Below are positions 1 to 12,706 of a DNA stretch of 64,000 nt, piece by piece. Numbering within the stretch: the stretch's first letter is position 1; each line of letters opens with the position of its first letter. The notes under the pieces are model-generated. The model was given only the letters and a program-made list of their open reading frames with translations. It did not search any database and was not told the origin of the DNA. Made by a program: the position numbers and the translations under genes. The DNA is from Theristus sp. LFF4_11 (lineage: Eukaryota; Nematoda; Chromadorea; Monhysterida; Xyalidae): positions 53,012 through 117,011 of the forward strand of contig JASANC010003542.1 of the NCBI GenBank assembly GCA_030248135.1, given 5' to 3'.

Positions 1-1
1 C

Positions 2-3000
2 GATCTCCCTCATCCGTTTCCATCCCCTCCAACCTTTACCACGCAGCACAATCTTCGTGACCAACAAGTCCCTACTGACCAAGTTCTCTTTCAACCATCT
101 CCAGAAATACCACCACCGCAGATTTTGCTGCCGCCTATGTCGTACAGCAGCTCGCCGCAGTCAAAATGGAGTTTGGGTCCGCTGAGTTTAAAAGCACCAC
201 CGTTGCCTCCAGCATTTGCAACTTCGACCCCTTACAGCAATGGAAACGGTGTCCAGTCCCCACACCACCTGACAGTGCCACTAGCACAGCCTCAACCGCC
301 AACACAAGCAAGTAGCGGTTCTGATAATGGGCCGACATCGGTGGGCGGTCAAGTGTTTGGCACGACCATTGCAAGCCCCGTTGGAAAATGGGGTTCACCT
401 ATTCGTTTGCCGACAATGTCGCAGCAGTCACCAAGTTCTTCGTGTTCGACGAGTTCTCCGCATCATCTTGCCGTACCAACAGCAAACGCTGTAAATGGTA
501 GCTACCCGAACACGTCGGCCACATGGCATTCGCCTCCTCCGCCAACAATTGCTCGACCCTCATGGATGGGCTCACCGCCACCACGGAGCCTTGCAACGGC
601 TGATTCCGTCACCGGCGCAGTAGCACAGAGTAACAAGAAGTTCGACATCACTTCAGTCGGTGACTATTCTACCAGCAGTGGTTCGACAACGATTCCAGCG
701 TACACAACAAATAATAACTGTCTAATAAGCAGCCCATCGTCGTCCGGAGCATTCCTATCACCAACAGGGCAAGGCGGCGGTGGTTTCTGGCCACCACCAA
801 CATCAACGACAACGAATGGTCCGATTGCACACATGCAAAGTGTACTTGACCTGCCACCGGTGCCAGTGAGTAGCAGCGCGGCAGCCGAAGAGCAACAACG
901 AATTCTTGGTCTTTTGCAACAACAGCAACATCAACAACAACTGTCACAACCTAAGCAAAAAACGGACGAAGAAAGAGCACTGCACGAACAACACGATGAA
1001 AACACAACTTCACAGGGAGAACGCTCCACAGTGCCACCACAAGATCAAGAAGAAATACAAGAAGCAGATGTCGTTCAAAGTTTGTTGTCGAACGCACCAA
1101 CGATACGTGTAACAAGCGGTTCGCCCGAATTAACCAAGTCCCCCAGTCACACATTGCTACAAGAAGAAATAACCAAGAAATCAGATGAAAATTTGAGTAA
1201 CAGTGAGTCCATGATGCGTGATGAAGATTTGAAACCTACCAATGCACCGGGCGACGACAAAATGCTTCGGATCCAAGAATGTGTCGACGCGATCATATCG
1301 CGGCCATCAGGTCCGTTCAATAAAGTCGTTTTTTACAAACTATCGATTAATATCACTACATTCAGTAACAGTTTCACTTTATTGGTGACGAATTGCATTT
1401 AATTATACATCGAGATGCGATAACGTGTGCGTGGATACACTTTGCATTATTTTGAAATTTTTAAAGAGACAAAGAGAAACTCATGAAAACAATAATTTTT
1501 TAATGTTTGTTTTTGTTATCATAACAACACATGCAGCTCGTGCAGTATTATTTTATACCGTCTCTGTTTTTATAGATGACCATGTTGATACGGTATCATC
1601 AGTTGTTCAAAATACGTTGTCCACCATCACAAAGAACAGCTCTGGCGAATTGTCATCAAACAATGGGTGCTCATCAGTAAATGATACGGACCAAAACAAA
1701 ACCAAGACCGAAAGTGTGGACGGTGATTTGCAACACGCAGTCGATAGCAGTTTATCAATAACCGCGGTTACCAGCTCAACAGGTCGGTTTCAAGTAGTTG
1801 CATGCTTAATTTATAAATCACTGCTGGGCATTTTTATTAAAAGTAAAAAGCATAAAAAAATATCAAGTTGACAAAAAGGACAGGCGTTACATACTGTAGG
1901 CTTGATATAATTTGTTAATTGCAGCAAACTATGACTTCGTTTTATAAACGTGTCCCACTGAAGTGACGTCATGTGCCGCAAAACATGCGCTTGTTGTTCA
2001 CAGCAAACCAGACTTTCCGTTTAGCCGATTTCTTCCCTTAAACAAATGGTGAATGTCACACCAAACTGACATTTTAGTGCCTGCATTAAAACAAATGACG
2101 TCATTTTAGCCCGGACACGTTTGAATAAATCCACAATAATATTTTGTCTCGCAAAATTTGGTTCTTGCACTGAATAAAACGCTTGATGCTTAATGTCGAT
2201 GTTTATAAGGCAAAAAATGCATTCTCAACTAATTAAAAAATGTGTCATGCTGAATAATTAGGAACGAATGTTACATGTTGTCTGTTGTTTGAAAATGACA
2301 CATCTGGAATTCTCTGAATAAATTTTGTCAACGGAATAACAGACATGTAATAAATAGCTTAAAAAATTCATGCAGACATAAGTTCGGCGTACTATTTCTT
2401 AATTGCAAGGTCACTAATTGAAGTGCTTAAATATGTGACATTGCAGTTATTTCATGTTTGGATAAAATTTTGTTTTTAACGTGTGACTCATATCATTGCA
2501 GAACCTCAATCGCTATCGTCAATCATTGATAGCGCGTCCACTGTGGTAGAACAAAACCGTGCCATGGCGGTTCGCCTCGAAGAACGAATTGCGAACGAAA
2601 AACACCTTCCCGTTCCAACCGTTTCGTCAGCGTCATCAGCGACATTTGATTTTCGTGCAAGTATACCAAGTATCACGGCTGCGCTTCTGAACGCTGCGCG
2701 TACAACGGCCGGTCTCTCCATGGTAGCTCCACCATCGCTAGCGGTGTCTGAGACTGCTTCAACAACGAACACTTTGCCGACAGCCGCTTTCAGTCCTCAT
2801 CATCAACAACAGCCACGCAACCAACAGCCCGTGATTCGACCGCCCGGTTTCGGACCAGCGCTCACGGATTCACCATCTATGGATCCGCATTGCGGACAAG
2901 ATGGCGGTGCACTGTCAATGGTTGGCGGAGGTACCACTGTCACGTCATCATCCGGAGCAAACAACGGCCCAACAGTTTACTCTTGCCCAATTTGTGGCTT

Positions 3001-5493
3001 CAGCAGTGCTTCAAAGTTTCACTTCAATTCACATATGAACACTCATACTGATCACCAGTGTCCAATGTGCGATTACACATCGCGAACTGAAGGCCGTCTG
3101 AAACGTCACATGAAGGAGTCGCATTCACGCGAAGAACAAGTCGAAGCTGGTTTGTCGCCGGCCAGTCCAGCACCAAGTGCAGCTACTCCGGCGCAACACC
3201 ACGCATCTGATCTTAGTGGGCACAGCTTGGATACTCCTATAGATGATCTCAGTGCTCTCGAACAGATGCAGGTAAAAGGTTTTGTTTTAACGCTAAATAT
3301 GTCATTTTACATGTAATTATAATACTTGCTTCGTTTCCACCACTGGCCAACTTTATTATAGGCATTGGCAAATCGTCAAGATGGCCTCCTGCCAACTTCA
3401 ATAACGGATGCAGCTATTGGGAGTCAGTCGTCCGGCTCAGCAGGCAGCGGATCGAGCCCTCCGAAACGCACACAGTCGACTAAACCGAAGAAGTACAAGT
3501 GCAAGCAGTGTGGACATGTGTCTCTCTCAAAGGACGAATCGTGGGCTCATGCTCGAACCCATATACCAGCCGAAAAACAACTGACGTGTCCAAAATGTGA
3601 CTTTGTCACCGAATACAAGCATCATCTCGAGTATCACCTTCGCAATCATTTTGGCTCAAAACCGTTTCAGTGCACCAAGTGCAAGTACACATGTGTCAAC
3701 AAGTCGATGCTTAACTCACACATGAAATCGCATTCGAACCATTATCAATACCGATGCCAAGACTGTACGTACGCCACAAAGTATTGCCACAGTCTGAAGT
3801 TGCATCTCAGAAAATACGGGCATCGTCCGACAACTGTAGTTACAGCTGACGGTCAACTGCTTGATCCGACATCGTTCCTTAACAGCAGTGGATCTGGCAG
3901 TGTAACACCACGTGGGCCGTCAGTTGAAGACGATTGTATCTCTCCACCACCATCAACAGGTAAAGCAAAGGCGACTTCAAATGCACAAAAATCTAATGAC
4001 GCAACAAATTCTTACCAACTAACATTCTTCCAATTGTAGGTCCTTCAATGCCCTTCCTGCCAGTCTCGTTAGCGCATTCACCATCCGACGCACCAACAAT
4101 TTCGCAAGCAAGAGGGCCACCATTCAGCGCGCAATTACCGTTGATTTCGGCGGGTCTGCTTGCACAACAACGGCAGCATCTCGAGGCCGCTGCTTTGATG
4201 CAACGAATGGCAAGCATGGGAGGTCTTCCAGGCATGCCACCCGGAAACCTGTCACAACCGCCAGGTACCCTGGTGCAGCAAAGCAGCGACAGCGCGTTTT
4301 CGACGCCGCCACGGTTAAATCTGCTTCGACATCCCTTTTTTGGCGCTAGTAATTCTCGTGAGGGAGACGCACAGGCACCACCACAGCAAGTTCCACAGTC
4401 TCCGCAAGCAGGTGCACCTCAGCTTCGCTGTACCATGTGTCCTAACGAGTTTCCAACTCGCGATGAACTGCTGAAACATCAACTGCAAACGCACATGCAA
4501 CGTTTAGCCGATCTGTACGCACTTCGTCGTCCGCAACAAGTCATCAATGATGACAACAATAACAGTCATCATCCAAGTGCAACCGACGACAATCAAGCCA
4601 ATCAAGAAGACAACGTAGCGTCAACGTGTTTGATGCCGACGACATCAGTTTCAGCTAAAGTTTTGGCAGCGGTTAGCAGAGCCGGCGCAACTGGAACGCA
4701 GCACAGTGGTGGCAGTGGACCGAGTGCAACAAGCAGTGCGCATGACTCGGAAGGATCTGTTAGCCGATACTCAGAAGAAGCTGCTGAGCCGAGTCCAGCC
4801 ACTGGTGACGTCCGGAGCAACGCATCCACTGGCTCTCCAAAAGCAATGTCAGCTGATGGGGATGGTTGTGGCAGTAATAATGCAGGCGGCAGTTCAAGGC
4901 GTAAAAGCAAAGCGTTCAAGTTGGACCAAATCTCCCGTCGATTGCAGGGACGATTGTCGCCGACACATTCAGGCAGTTCTGCCGCTGACGAGCATGAAGA
5001 AGAGGTAAAGGTTGCTTGTTTAATTTTAAAGCTTTTTATTTAAAGTTTTATGTTCACTGTTACATCGTCCGCATTTCTCTTCCAGAGCGGTAATGACAGC
5101 ACTGGGCTTCCTCCACAGAAAAGTGCGCGTTGTGACTCGACAAACGCAACTGCCGAAAAATCAGATGCAAATGATCAGGCAAAAACAACAGCTACGTCAA
5201 CAGCAAATGCGTTGCAGCAAGCTTATGTTGCGGCGATTCAAGCAGCGATACAACGTAGAAAACAAGAGCTTGCTATGGGAGGTTCAGCAGTCACAAATGT
5301 CGAGAACAACTCTACCGGCAATTGGACCTTTGTCTGTGAGCACTGCAGAATGGCATTTGAAGATCAAGTGCTCTACCACATTCACATGGGTTACCATGGT
5401 TACGACAATCCGTTCAAGTGTAATCGATGTGGTGTGACGTCGAACGATGCATTGTCGCATAACCTGCATCTTCTACAGGCGAAGCATGAATAG
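2..5493 (+). CDS. hbl-1: Hunchback/HBL-1-type C2H2 zinc-finger transcription factor (5' partial)
   Basis: Nuclear zinc-finger repressor of the Hunchback family, which controls developmental timing in nematodes and axial patterning in insects. Exons joined by phase: 2-1310 (open at the window edge), 1576-1782, 2502-3271, 3362-3959, 4040-5004, 5086-5493 (TAG), giving about 1418 residues in the window. Counting from base 2, a long S/P/Q/T-rich N-terminus is followed by two C2H2 fingers (about 665-720), the hallmark block of four fingers (about 808-919, including [12 protein letters not shown] and [13 protein letters not shown], nearly identical to Hunchback), a lone finger near 1091, and the C-terminal Hunchback/Ikaros dimerisation finger pair at the end (HMGYH signature). 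All introns have GT-AG ends and phases agree. A GTCAGT donor directly follows the stop, so the 3' UTR may be spliced. The symbol is by homology; a single-copy hunchback orthologue is inferred. Confidence 0.95.
1946..2122 (+). mobile_element. CRE-bearing MITE, copy 1 (hunchback intron)
   Basis: Short palindromic-ended repeat in the intron between 1783 and 2501. Ends begin AAACGTGTCC and end GGACACGTTT. The CRE palindrome TGACGTCA occurs near each end, at 1964-1971 and 2096-2103. Clearly homologous copies lie at 19902-20106 (inverted) and about 51768-52000. No coding capacity. Shared flanking bases (GAATAAATCC on one side) suggest the true unit extends slightly beyond these limits. Confidence 0.85.
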
Positions 5494-8120
5494 GTCAGTT
5501 TCTTGTAATATTGTTTAAATTTGTTATGTGAACGAAACGAATTTATTTGTCTGTTTGCAAATATTCAGTACATGGTGCAATGTATACACTTTATTATGTG
5601 CTTTTCAGCTGATTCATCGTCGGCCAACAAATCATTTCGGTAGTTTATATTCCAATTGAACATTTATGAGCACGCTATCCGGGATTTGATCGATGTGTCC
5701 ATTGTAAAACTTCAGTCGTGGCTCAAAATTCATGACATCTGAACTGTGCTGGAGCGTTGAAACTTAGATATCTGTATGTCGAATAGATTTTAGAATTATA
5801 AAAGTGTGAATTTAGTGCATTTAACTGAATATAATTGTGTGTGCATGTACATAAAAGTTCATTAATTCATAAAAAAAATACGCTGATTTTTTCACACTAC
5901 TGCAACTCTGTCAGGGAATCACGATGCGCGTCGAACATACTTCAATTATTGTGCCCGTTTTGTAAAATAGACGTTTATCATGAGCACCAACTTTGTTGAT
6001 AAGCGTTTCATGAGCGCACTTTGTTGTTGGTTTATAATAATTATTACCAGTATTTTTGGCACCGTTTCACACATTCACGGACAGCACAAACGGTTAACTT
6101 TTTTTTACAATTGTACTTTTTGTCATGTGAATTCATGTACCATTTTTATTTACGTTGTCGCGTGCATCTACGAGTTTGTTGTCGGTGTCATACGTGTTTT
6201 TGTGTCAGTTTTCTGTTTTTGACCGAAGTTGAACGGTACCAAACCGCTTATTGGTCTGAAAGATTGAAACTAAATTGTATTTTCAAGTTTTTGCAGATTT
6301 GACGCTCATCTAAATGTACGTTTTTTTCAATTTGCGGAAGCGGCGCAGCCAGAGATGTTGTGTTACATTATTGTATAAATCATTTTTCAATTTTATCACC
6401 TGATGGACATTATTTTTATATTTTATTGCGTTTCTTTCTCAAGTACACTTTTTGGTTTTTGTGGTTAATTTTTGTTTCTTTTGCGCGCTACCTCGTCAAA
6501 ATTTCAGTTGTTTCCATACTCTTGCTGTGGTTTTACATTTTCTCAAGCAAACCTCAAAGAAAAACGCACTTGCGCAGACATTTATTTATCATTTTGTGTT
6601 AAAATTTGTTCTGTTACCTCTTCTTCAAATAACCGTTGCATTATTGTGATTTCAGTAGAAAAATGTGAAAATATTCAAATCGGTTATCTGTGCTATCGTG
6701 AGGATGTTTTCGTTGTAGTCAATGTTTTTTGTCTTATAAACGTGTCAACAGAAAACTAAACGATAAACGATACTTTGTATGTTTAAAAATTTTGCTGTAT
6801 CGTTGGTTTGAATTTTTTTGTTTATAATTTTAATTTTAGAATATCGTATATTGTATCAACTCTAACCACCTCAAACACCCAGGCCATTTGTGATCGTGTA
6901 ATTGCACCTACTGTCTTTTCTGCCTCAAACCCGCTTTTTGTTGTGTTAGTATTCCAAAATATTCAGTCAAAAGACACCTACATTTTTAAGTTCCTCATCA
7001 TTGTGTTCTTCTGACCTCTCAATTCTGTTACCCTCTTTCTACCTCAAAATCAATTTCAACTTCTTGACTAATTCTAAAATGCTTAGAAGAGCAATTAGTA
7101 CGCAGCTGTGCGCGCCGTTAAATTTTTTTTATTTTTAGAGAGACTGTAATACACCAAAAACGGACCGATTTATCTTTCTTTGTGATTTACATTGTAGTTT
7201 TGTCATGTTATGATGTTTGCGCTATCTCTGTTCATTGTATACCAAATTTAATGCTTTGCCATTTTTGTATTGTAAACAATAGCGCTGCGTACCATTTGGT
7301 CGTGTAAGTCAAGTGAATGGAACTCAGAAAAGCAACTGAAGAGTTTCAAACAAAATTCAAATTAATGCCTCGTTTTGCACCCTGATTATATGTTTCCTTG
7401 TTTAGATATATTGTGATCTACTTTTTTGACGGACAGTGTCTGTTTTTATTGTTTTTGATTGTACCTCAGGGACAAAATCCGGTATTTCATCGTTGTGACA
7501 CTGTGCACCTTGAGCATAAGAATATGTTGTTTTTGTTTTGTTGTTTCTTTCCATTGCCTGACGTTTTTGCTACGAATACGAAATTGAAATACATGTATTG
7601 TTCAAGTAATTCGCTCATCATGAAATTATGAAATACAGCATCACAATTAAATTTATAAAATTCCATTCTCTATCAGTCATTATCATATAACTGTTATGAT
7701 TTACGGGCAAATGTTCTGTTTTTCAAAATAACACACTTTCATAATTCAAAAAAGGTCTTAGATAACTAACAAGAACTGAACTTGAGTGTCAATTATAATT
7801 GGGCTGCTTGAAATTTTTTAATCGCCTGATTGGCTCTCACAATAACAATGTTTGGTTCTATTGTAAACACTATGAAGTTTTGGCAGTCAAGTAGCACAGT
7901 ATCTTTTTGTGTAGCTTGCACACATGAACTCTGGTTTTTACTTTGTGTGTGAAATTGTGTGTGTATGTTTTATACTGGTTTACTTCTTTCTTCGTGCAAC
8001 GTGTATCTATACACCACATGTGTTGGGATTTTTTGTTTGTTTCACAGATGATTTTCACATCGTGTCACACACTTGGTAATAATAAACAATAAAATGTTTG
8101 GTCCAATTCAATAAATGTTG
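5494..8120 (+). promoter_or_regulatory. Presumed hunchback 3' UTR with let-7 and lin-4 seed matches
   Basis: About 2.6 kb of T-rich sequence without a credible gene follows the stop; several AATAAA signals lie near 8.08-8.11 kb. Seen: CTACCTC at 6488-6494, CTACCTCA (full let-7 8-mer) at 7039-7046, a TACCTC 6-mer at 6615-6620, and TACCTCA at 7462-7468 overlapping CTCAGGGA (full lin-4/miR-125 8-mer) at 7465-7472. TCAGGGA occurs at 5911-5917. A Pumilio/PUF-type TGTACATA lies at 5846-5853. Known: C. elegans hbl-1 is repressed through its 3' UTR by let-7-family and lin-4 microRNAs, and fly hunchback by Pumilio. UTR extent is inferred; short open frames here are T-rich noise. Confidence 0.6.
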
Positions 8121-9091
8121 AAAAATAGCGTGAACTGAGCTGAATGATGTGGTACTGATGAGTGATGAGGAAATACATGGACACGGATTAAACTATATAA
8201 TATAATATTTACATCATTGCGCGTACAGTACAGTGTATGCAGAATAAAAAACGCAGTTATTCCGCAGATCAAAAAAACGACACTTATTGTAAGCATTTTT
8301 TGCACTTTCATAATGTAATTACGGTGTTACTATGGCTAATCCATCCTAAATATTTACGCAAGTGTATTTTAAAAAACTGGATAGAGATAAGTGTAGCCAA
8401 CGACCACCATATGAGTTTATATTATACATACTCAGCAAAGGTGGCGGAGAACTGAGGCCCGAAGAACTGAGCAGCATGCATTCGTACCCCGGCATATTAC
8501 TGAAATCAAATAAAACAGCTCCAGTGTTCATGACGTGACGTGTAACAGAATTAAAACCTACGGCAGTATTATTATTGTTTGGACATCGTGCAAGTCGAAG
8601 CCGGTTTTAGATAAGGCACCTGAAGTAAGCATGTGATATCTGATATTTTCCATATTTTACAATTTTCATCTACCTGTATATGCCAATGTATTGCGTGTTG
8701 CCATGCAAACACATGCATGCACACTGTAGCACCAATTTAGGTGATGCGTGTTGTTAGGGCTATGTAATATGTATGCAATGAATGGCTAAGCCTGTCTATT
8801 TTAACCTGTACTATTTATTGGTGGACAAAAAATGATAAACATAAAAAACTTTGAATCTCGGCATCTGCCTAGTTTCGATTTGATCCAAAAACCTGCCACA
8901 AAAATGTTGAACTTTAGTGTTGTGGTTTTATGCAACGTGGTGATATATGAAGTTTATAGGTGCGACTGATACATTGATCAGTTGTGAGGCGTGCGTGGCA
9001 TTAGTTTTTATAAAACCACGTTTTTGTTTGTTTTTTATATTTTTTATCCAAAAACGAAGTTCAGCGGTGTTTGTTTCTTTTGCTAATCAGA
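8121..9091. other. Intergenic spacer between hunchback and the Cys-loop receptor gene
   Basis: AT-rich, no exon with convincing phase or codon bias. An extra AATAAA lies near 8505. The promoter and 5' UTR of the receptor gene are presumably here, but no defined element could be recognised. Confidence 0.5.
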
Positions 9092-11449
9092 ATGTTTTCG
9101 CTTGTCGTCTGTCTTGTGACTGCTTTGACGCTCGAAAATGCGCGATGCGTGGAAGAGAAAGTTGACCACTATAATTATTATGAAGACATCAAAATCGTTG
9201 ATTCTGACGCACTCTTGCCGACGTCGCTTCGAGAATGCGAGCGAACATGGAACATAACAATCAGACGTTTGCTTTATGATTTTTTGTTCAATTAATGGTC
9301 ATGTTGTGTTTCGGTTTTTTGCAGCTGCTAATAACGATTTTTAAATCGTTTGGTAGTGAGTTTTTGTGCCAATTTCTTTACAGCTGATTGTCGTGGTGGC
9401 ATGTAATTGATTTTGATTTTCAGTTACTAGAATTACGTTTTGATAACTCGGAATTTAAATTGTTACTCGGAACTAAAACTTCAAAAGGTATTTCTTTTGT
9501 ATTTTTTTGAAAACCGCATTTAAAAATTTTAGCGCACGTTAGACTGCCGCTCAATGAAAAGCGTGAAGTTCTTGAGTCTTGCCTGTTCTATTACATCGAA
9601 ACACAAGCTGCTAAACATCCCCCGGCTCCCGACGAGCCAGCGTGGCTGTTCATGGAGCCACTGAAATCACCCGATGGCACACTGCCAATCACAATCCGCA
9701 ACGTTTCGATCACTGAGCTAAATGACGTGAGGTTTTTGATTCTTTTTTACAACCGGATTTTTTTGTTTGTTTGTGAAAGAAACATGAGTTTGTTGTTGTT
9801 TACAGGTTTACGCCGATCTGGCTCAAGTTTATGTAGAAGGTGAACTGTTTATGGTAAGCATTATTCGCTTTTTTAATTTTTAGTACAAGGAATTAATCTC
9901 CAAAATCTGAAAATTCAATGCTGTTGTTCAAGGAATGGGTGGATGATCGTTTCAAATGGGACCCAGCGCAATGGCATCAAGAGTCACTGCACATTCGTAC
10001 CGCTAAAGATGTTTGGTCGCCATCACTTGTATCAACGTTCGTAATGACAGTTTACGGAAAATTTTGTACACAATCTTGAAGTATTTTTCTGTTGCACTTG
10101 CAGAACACTTGCAGAAGCTGGCAAAGTAGTTGACTACGGTATAGTGCACAAGTTGATGATTCGCGCCAACTACACTGGTGGCATGTCGTGTCACGCCGCT
10201 ACCCTGCTTCCTCTAAGATGTACAGCAGATTACACTCGTTTCCCGCACGACCGACATGTTTGTATGGCTAAACTTCGGCCACACGAAAAAATTGTCGACA
10301 CAAATTTACGTTTCCACATTGAAAAGGTGAAAGGCGCCATACACGAAAATTTCGTCACAAACAATTGGAAAGTGGATGTGAGTTTGTTCAATATTGTGAA
10401 CTGAGACCCCAATCATTAAAACAGAACAGAAATTTTTTTCAGAAATTTGATGTCAGTGTCCGCAGCGAAGACGACCGCGAATCGCCCGAATGGATTCTCA
10501 TGGTGTTCCAACTGAGTCGCCAGTCAAACGCAATAAAACTCGAGCTGACCGTTCCAATGATTGCGTGTGTTTTTGTTGTGATTTTGGCGCCGCTCTACGG
10601 AAATCTCCGAACGCAGAATTACGTGAAATTGTTCGCAATCTTGCTGCAGCTGTTGTGCATGTTTTTTATGAGCTCGCGACTACCAAAGCAGACGTTCCGC
10701 GGTGACACGCCACGAATGTGTAAGTTTTTTTGCCGAAAACGTCAGTGTTTGAATGTAACCTTTCTAAAAACTGAATGGCTGAATTTCATGTTTCAGACAA
10801 GTTTTACGAGTTCAGCATTGTATTCAGTGTTGCTAGTTTTCTCGTGACGACTATACTAATGGCAGTATCTAGTATCGAACGAAAACTGCCACCACCGCAT
10901 ACAGTCTTTTTGGCGGCTGAGGCGTTTAATCGTTACGTCTGCTGTGGCGCGAAGCAAATTCATTCAGGTGAAATGTTTTTTATTTCTGACATGCAGCCTT
11001 ATTTTGTAAAGGCCATCTTAAAACAACTAATGAGAGCAATTTGATCGGGTTAGTCCTCTTACCCCAATGACGACGAGTCGTCCACTACCCAGCCACCGAT
11101 TCCATATCCCCTGTTAAAGTTAACACTGCGACCACCGGTTGATTTATTCCAATTAAAAATGGTTGCTTGAATAGTCTTTCTGGGTTCTGATGTTCTGCGT
11201 CTGAATCCCTGTAATTTCTCATGATTAGAGTAACCAAGTTAGTCGTGATTCGTGATTGCAGGCAGCAATCGCGAACGCCAGTACCACCAGAATTCGGCGG
11301 ACGCTGCGCAGGCCGACCAGCAGCCGCCAAGCGTCTATGCGGATTACACGGCCGACTGGGCGGCTGTGTTCGTGGCGTTCAACAACGTCATTTCACTTAT
11401 CGCTGTGCTCGTCTACTTTGTTTCACTGTTAGTATTGTTGCATTTTTGA
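9092..11449 (+). CDS. Divergent Cys-loop (neurotransmitter-gated) ion channel subunit
   Basis: Pentameric ligand-gated channel subunit of the plasma membrane. Probable exons: 9092-about 9266, 9424 (or 9431)-9487, 9533-9726, 9806-9853, 9933-10036, 10104-10377, 10443-10719, 10797-10967, 11262-11449 (TGA). The product opens with a signal peptide (MFSLVVCLVTALTL), then an extracellular domain with EWVDDRFKWDP and VWSPSL, and a Cys-loop with exactly 13 residues between cysteines (CTADYTRFPHDRHVC). Four membrane segments follow (LELTVPMIACVFVVI; YVKLFAILLQLLCMFF; EFSIVFSVASFLVTTI; WAAVFVAFNNVISLIAVL). There is no vicinal Cys pair in loop C, so it is not a canonical nicotinic alpha subunit. M2 has neither the usual GEK start nor a PAR anion signature, so ion selectivity and ligand are unpredictable. 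Only the first intron boundaries are uncertain. Confidence 0.88.
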
Positions 11450-11675
11450 TGTTCGAGGCGATGCGCTTGTTAAAAATCATGAAACCGCAAGCACGCTCTC
11501 GCGTTTTGACCGACGAGTATTTTACGGAAAATAGAACTTTACATTACGAGTATGTTTAATTTACGAGCATGGTCATGGAACCAATATTGTTGATTGGTTT
11601 TAAAAAATGTTGAAATTTGAAGATTGGAAAAACATGTGTGTTTTTGCGTGGTTGCGTTCTCGTTCTGTTTATATA

Positions 11676-12704
11676 CAGGGTGTCCCAAAAAACATAAAAG
11701 TAAATGGCTCGTACGGCCGACTAGTTGCACGTAGAGCCAAGAAATTTGAAACACTTCAGAACTAAGGCACACATTTTTTGTGTTTAATTTTTATCCCATA
11801 ATTCCTTTTTTAATGATATGTATTTCAGCAGAAATTCGTAAAAAAATCACCAAAATTCAGCATTTTGACTCAGGATAAACATCGCTGTCGTCATCGAGAT
11901 TTTCATCTGGCAGTAGCAAATGTTTTTGTATCTTCAGCTGCATTTTCACTGATGTCATCCTTCGGCCCTTCAGTTTTATTTTTCTTAGCTGCCAAATGTG
12001 TTTTCCGTTGTTCTCAAGTAACGCCGATATTCGAAGTTTGAAACTTATTATCACCTTCTGATACAGCGCCCGATCATCGTTGATTTCTTGCACACCGCTG
12101 CAATGGTGGGGGCCATGCGGTACAGAATTTCCTTCAGAAGTCCCAAACCCAGAAATCAAAAGCTTCAGAACCGGTGTCCTCGCGCCATTCAATTCTGCCC
12201 CTGCGGCCGATCCAGCGGTCACCGAACGACGTGTCGACGATTTGAACAGCAAAATTTGCAGCGGTGTGAAGAAATCAGCGATGATCGAGCGCTGCTCCAG
12301 AAAGTGATCATCAGTTTTCAAGCATCGAATGTCGTCGTTCATTGAGAACAACGGAAAACACATTGATCAGCTGGAAAAAAAAGAAACTGAAGATTCGAGA
12401 GGATGAACATGATGACATCAGTGAAGATGAAGCTGAAGATGAACTTGTGCCACTGCCAGATGAAAATCTCGATGACGACAATGATGTTCATCCTGAGTCA
12501 AAATGCTGAATTTTGGTGATTTTGTAGTTTTTACGAATTTTTGCTGAAATATCATTGAAAAACAGAATTTCGGAATAAAAATGAAAATTGACCACAAAAA
12601 AATGTGTAGCTTAATTCTATAAGTGTTTCAAATTTCATGGCTTGACATGCAACCAGTGGACCGTACGAGCCATTTATTTTTGTTATGTTTTTTATAACAC
12701 CCTG
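11676..12704. mobile_element. Foldback mariner/IS630-type element 1 with relic transposase
   Basis: A 1029-bp element flanked by TA on both sides. Inverted termini read CAGGGTGTCCC and CAGGGTGTTAT. The two arms (11676-12103 and 12255-12704) are homologous inverted repeats, so it is a foldback. On the minus strand the left arm and centre decode as the C-terminal part of a mariner-like DDE transposase: FGDRWIGRRGRIEW, then AFDFWVWDF followed by a stop, then ENNGKHI. The right arm repeats the transposase tail in inverse orientation. Both ends therefore appear to derive from the 3' end of a parent transposon. Frames are broken; no function expected. Confidence 0.88.
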
Positions 12705-12706
12705 TA

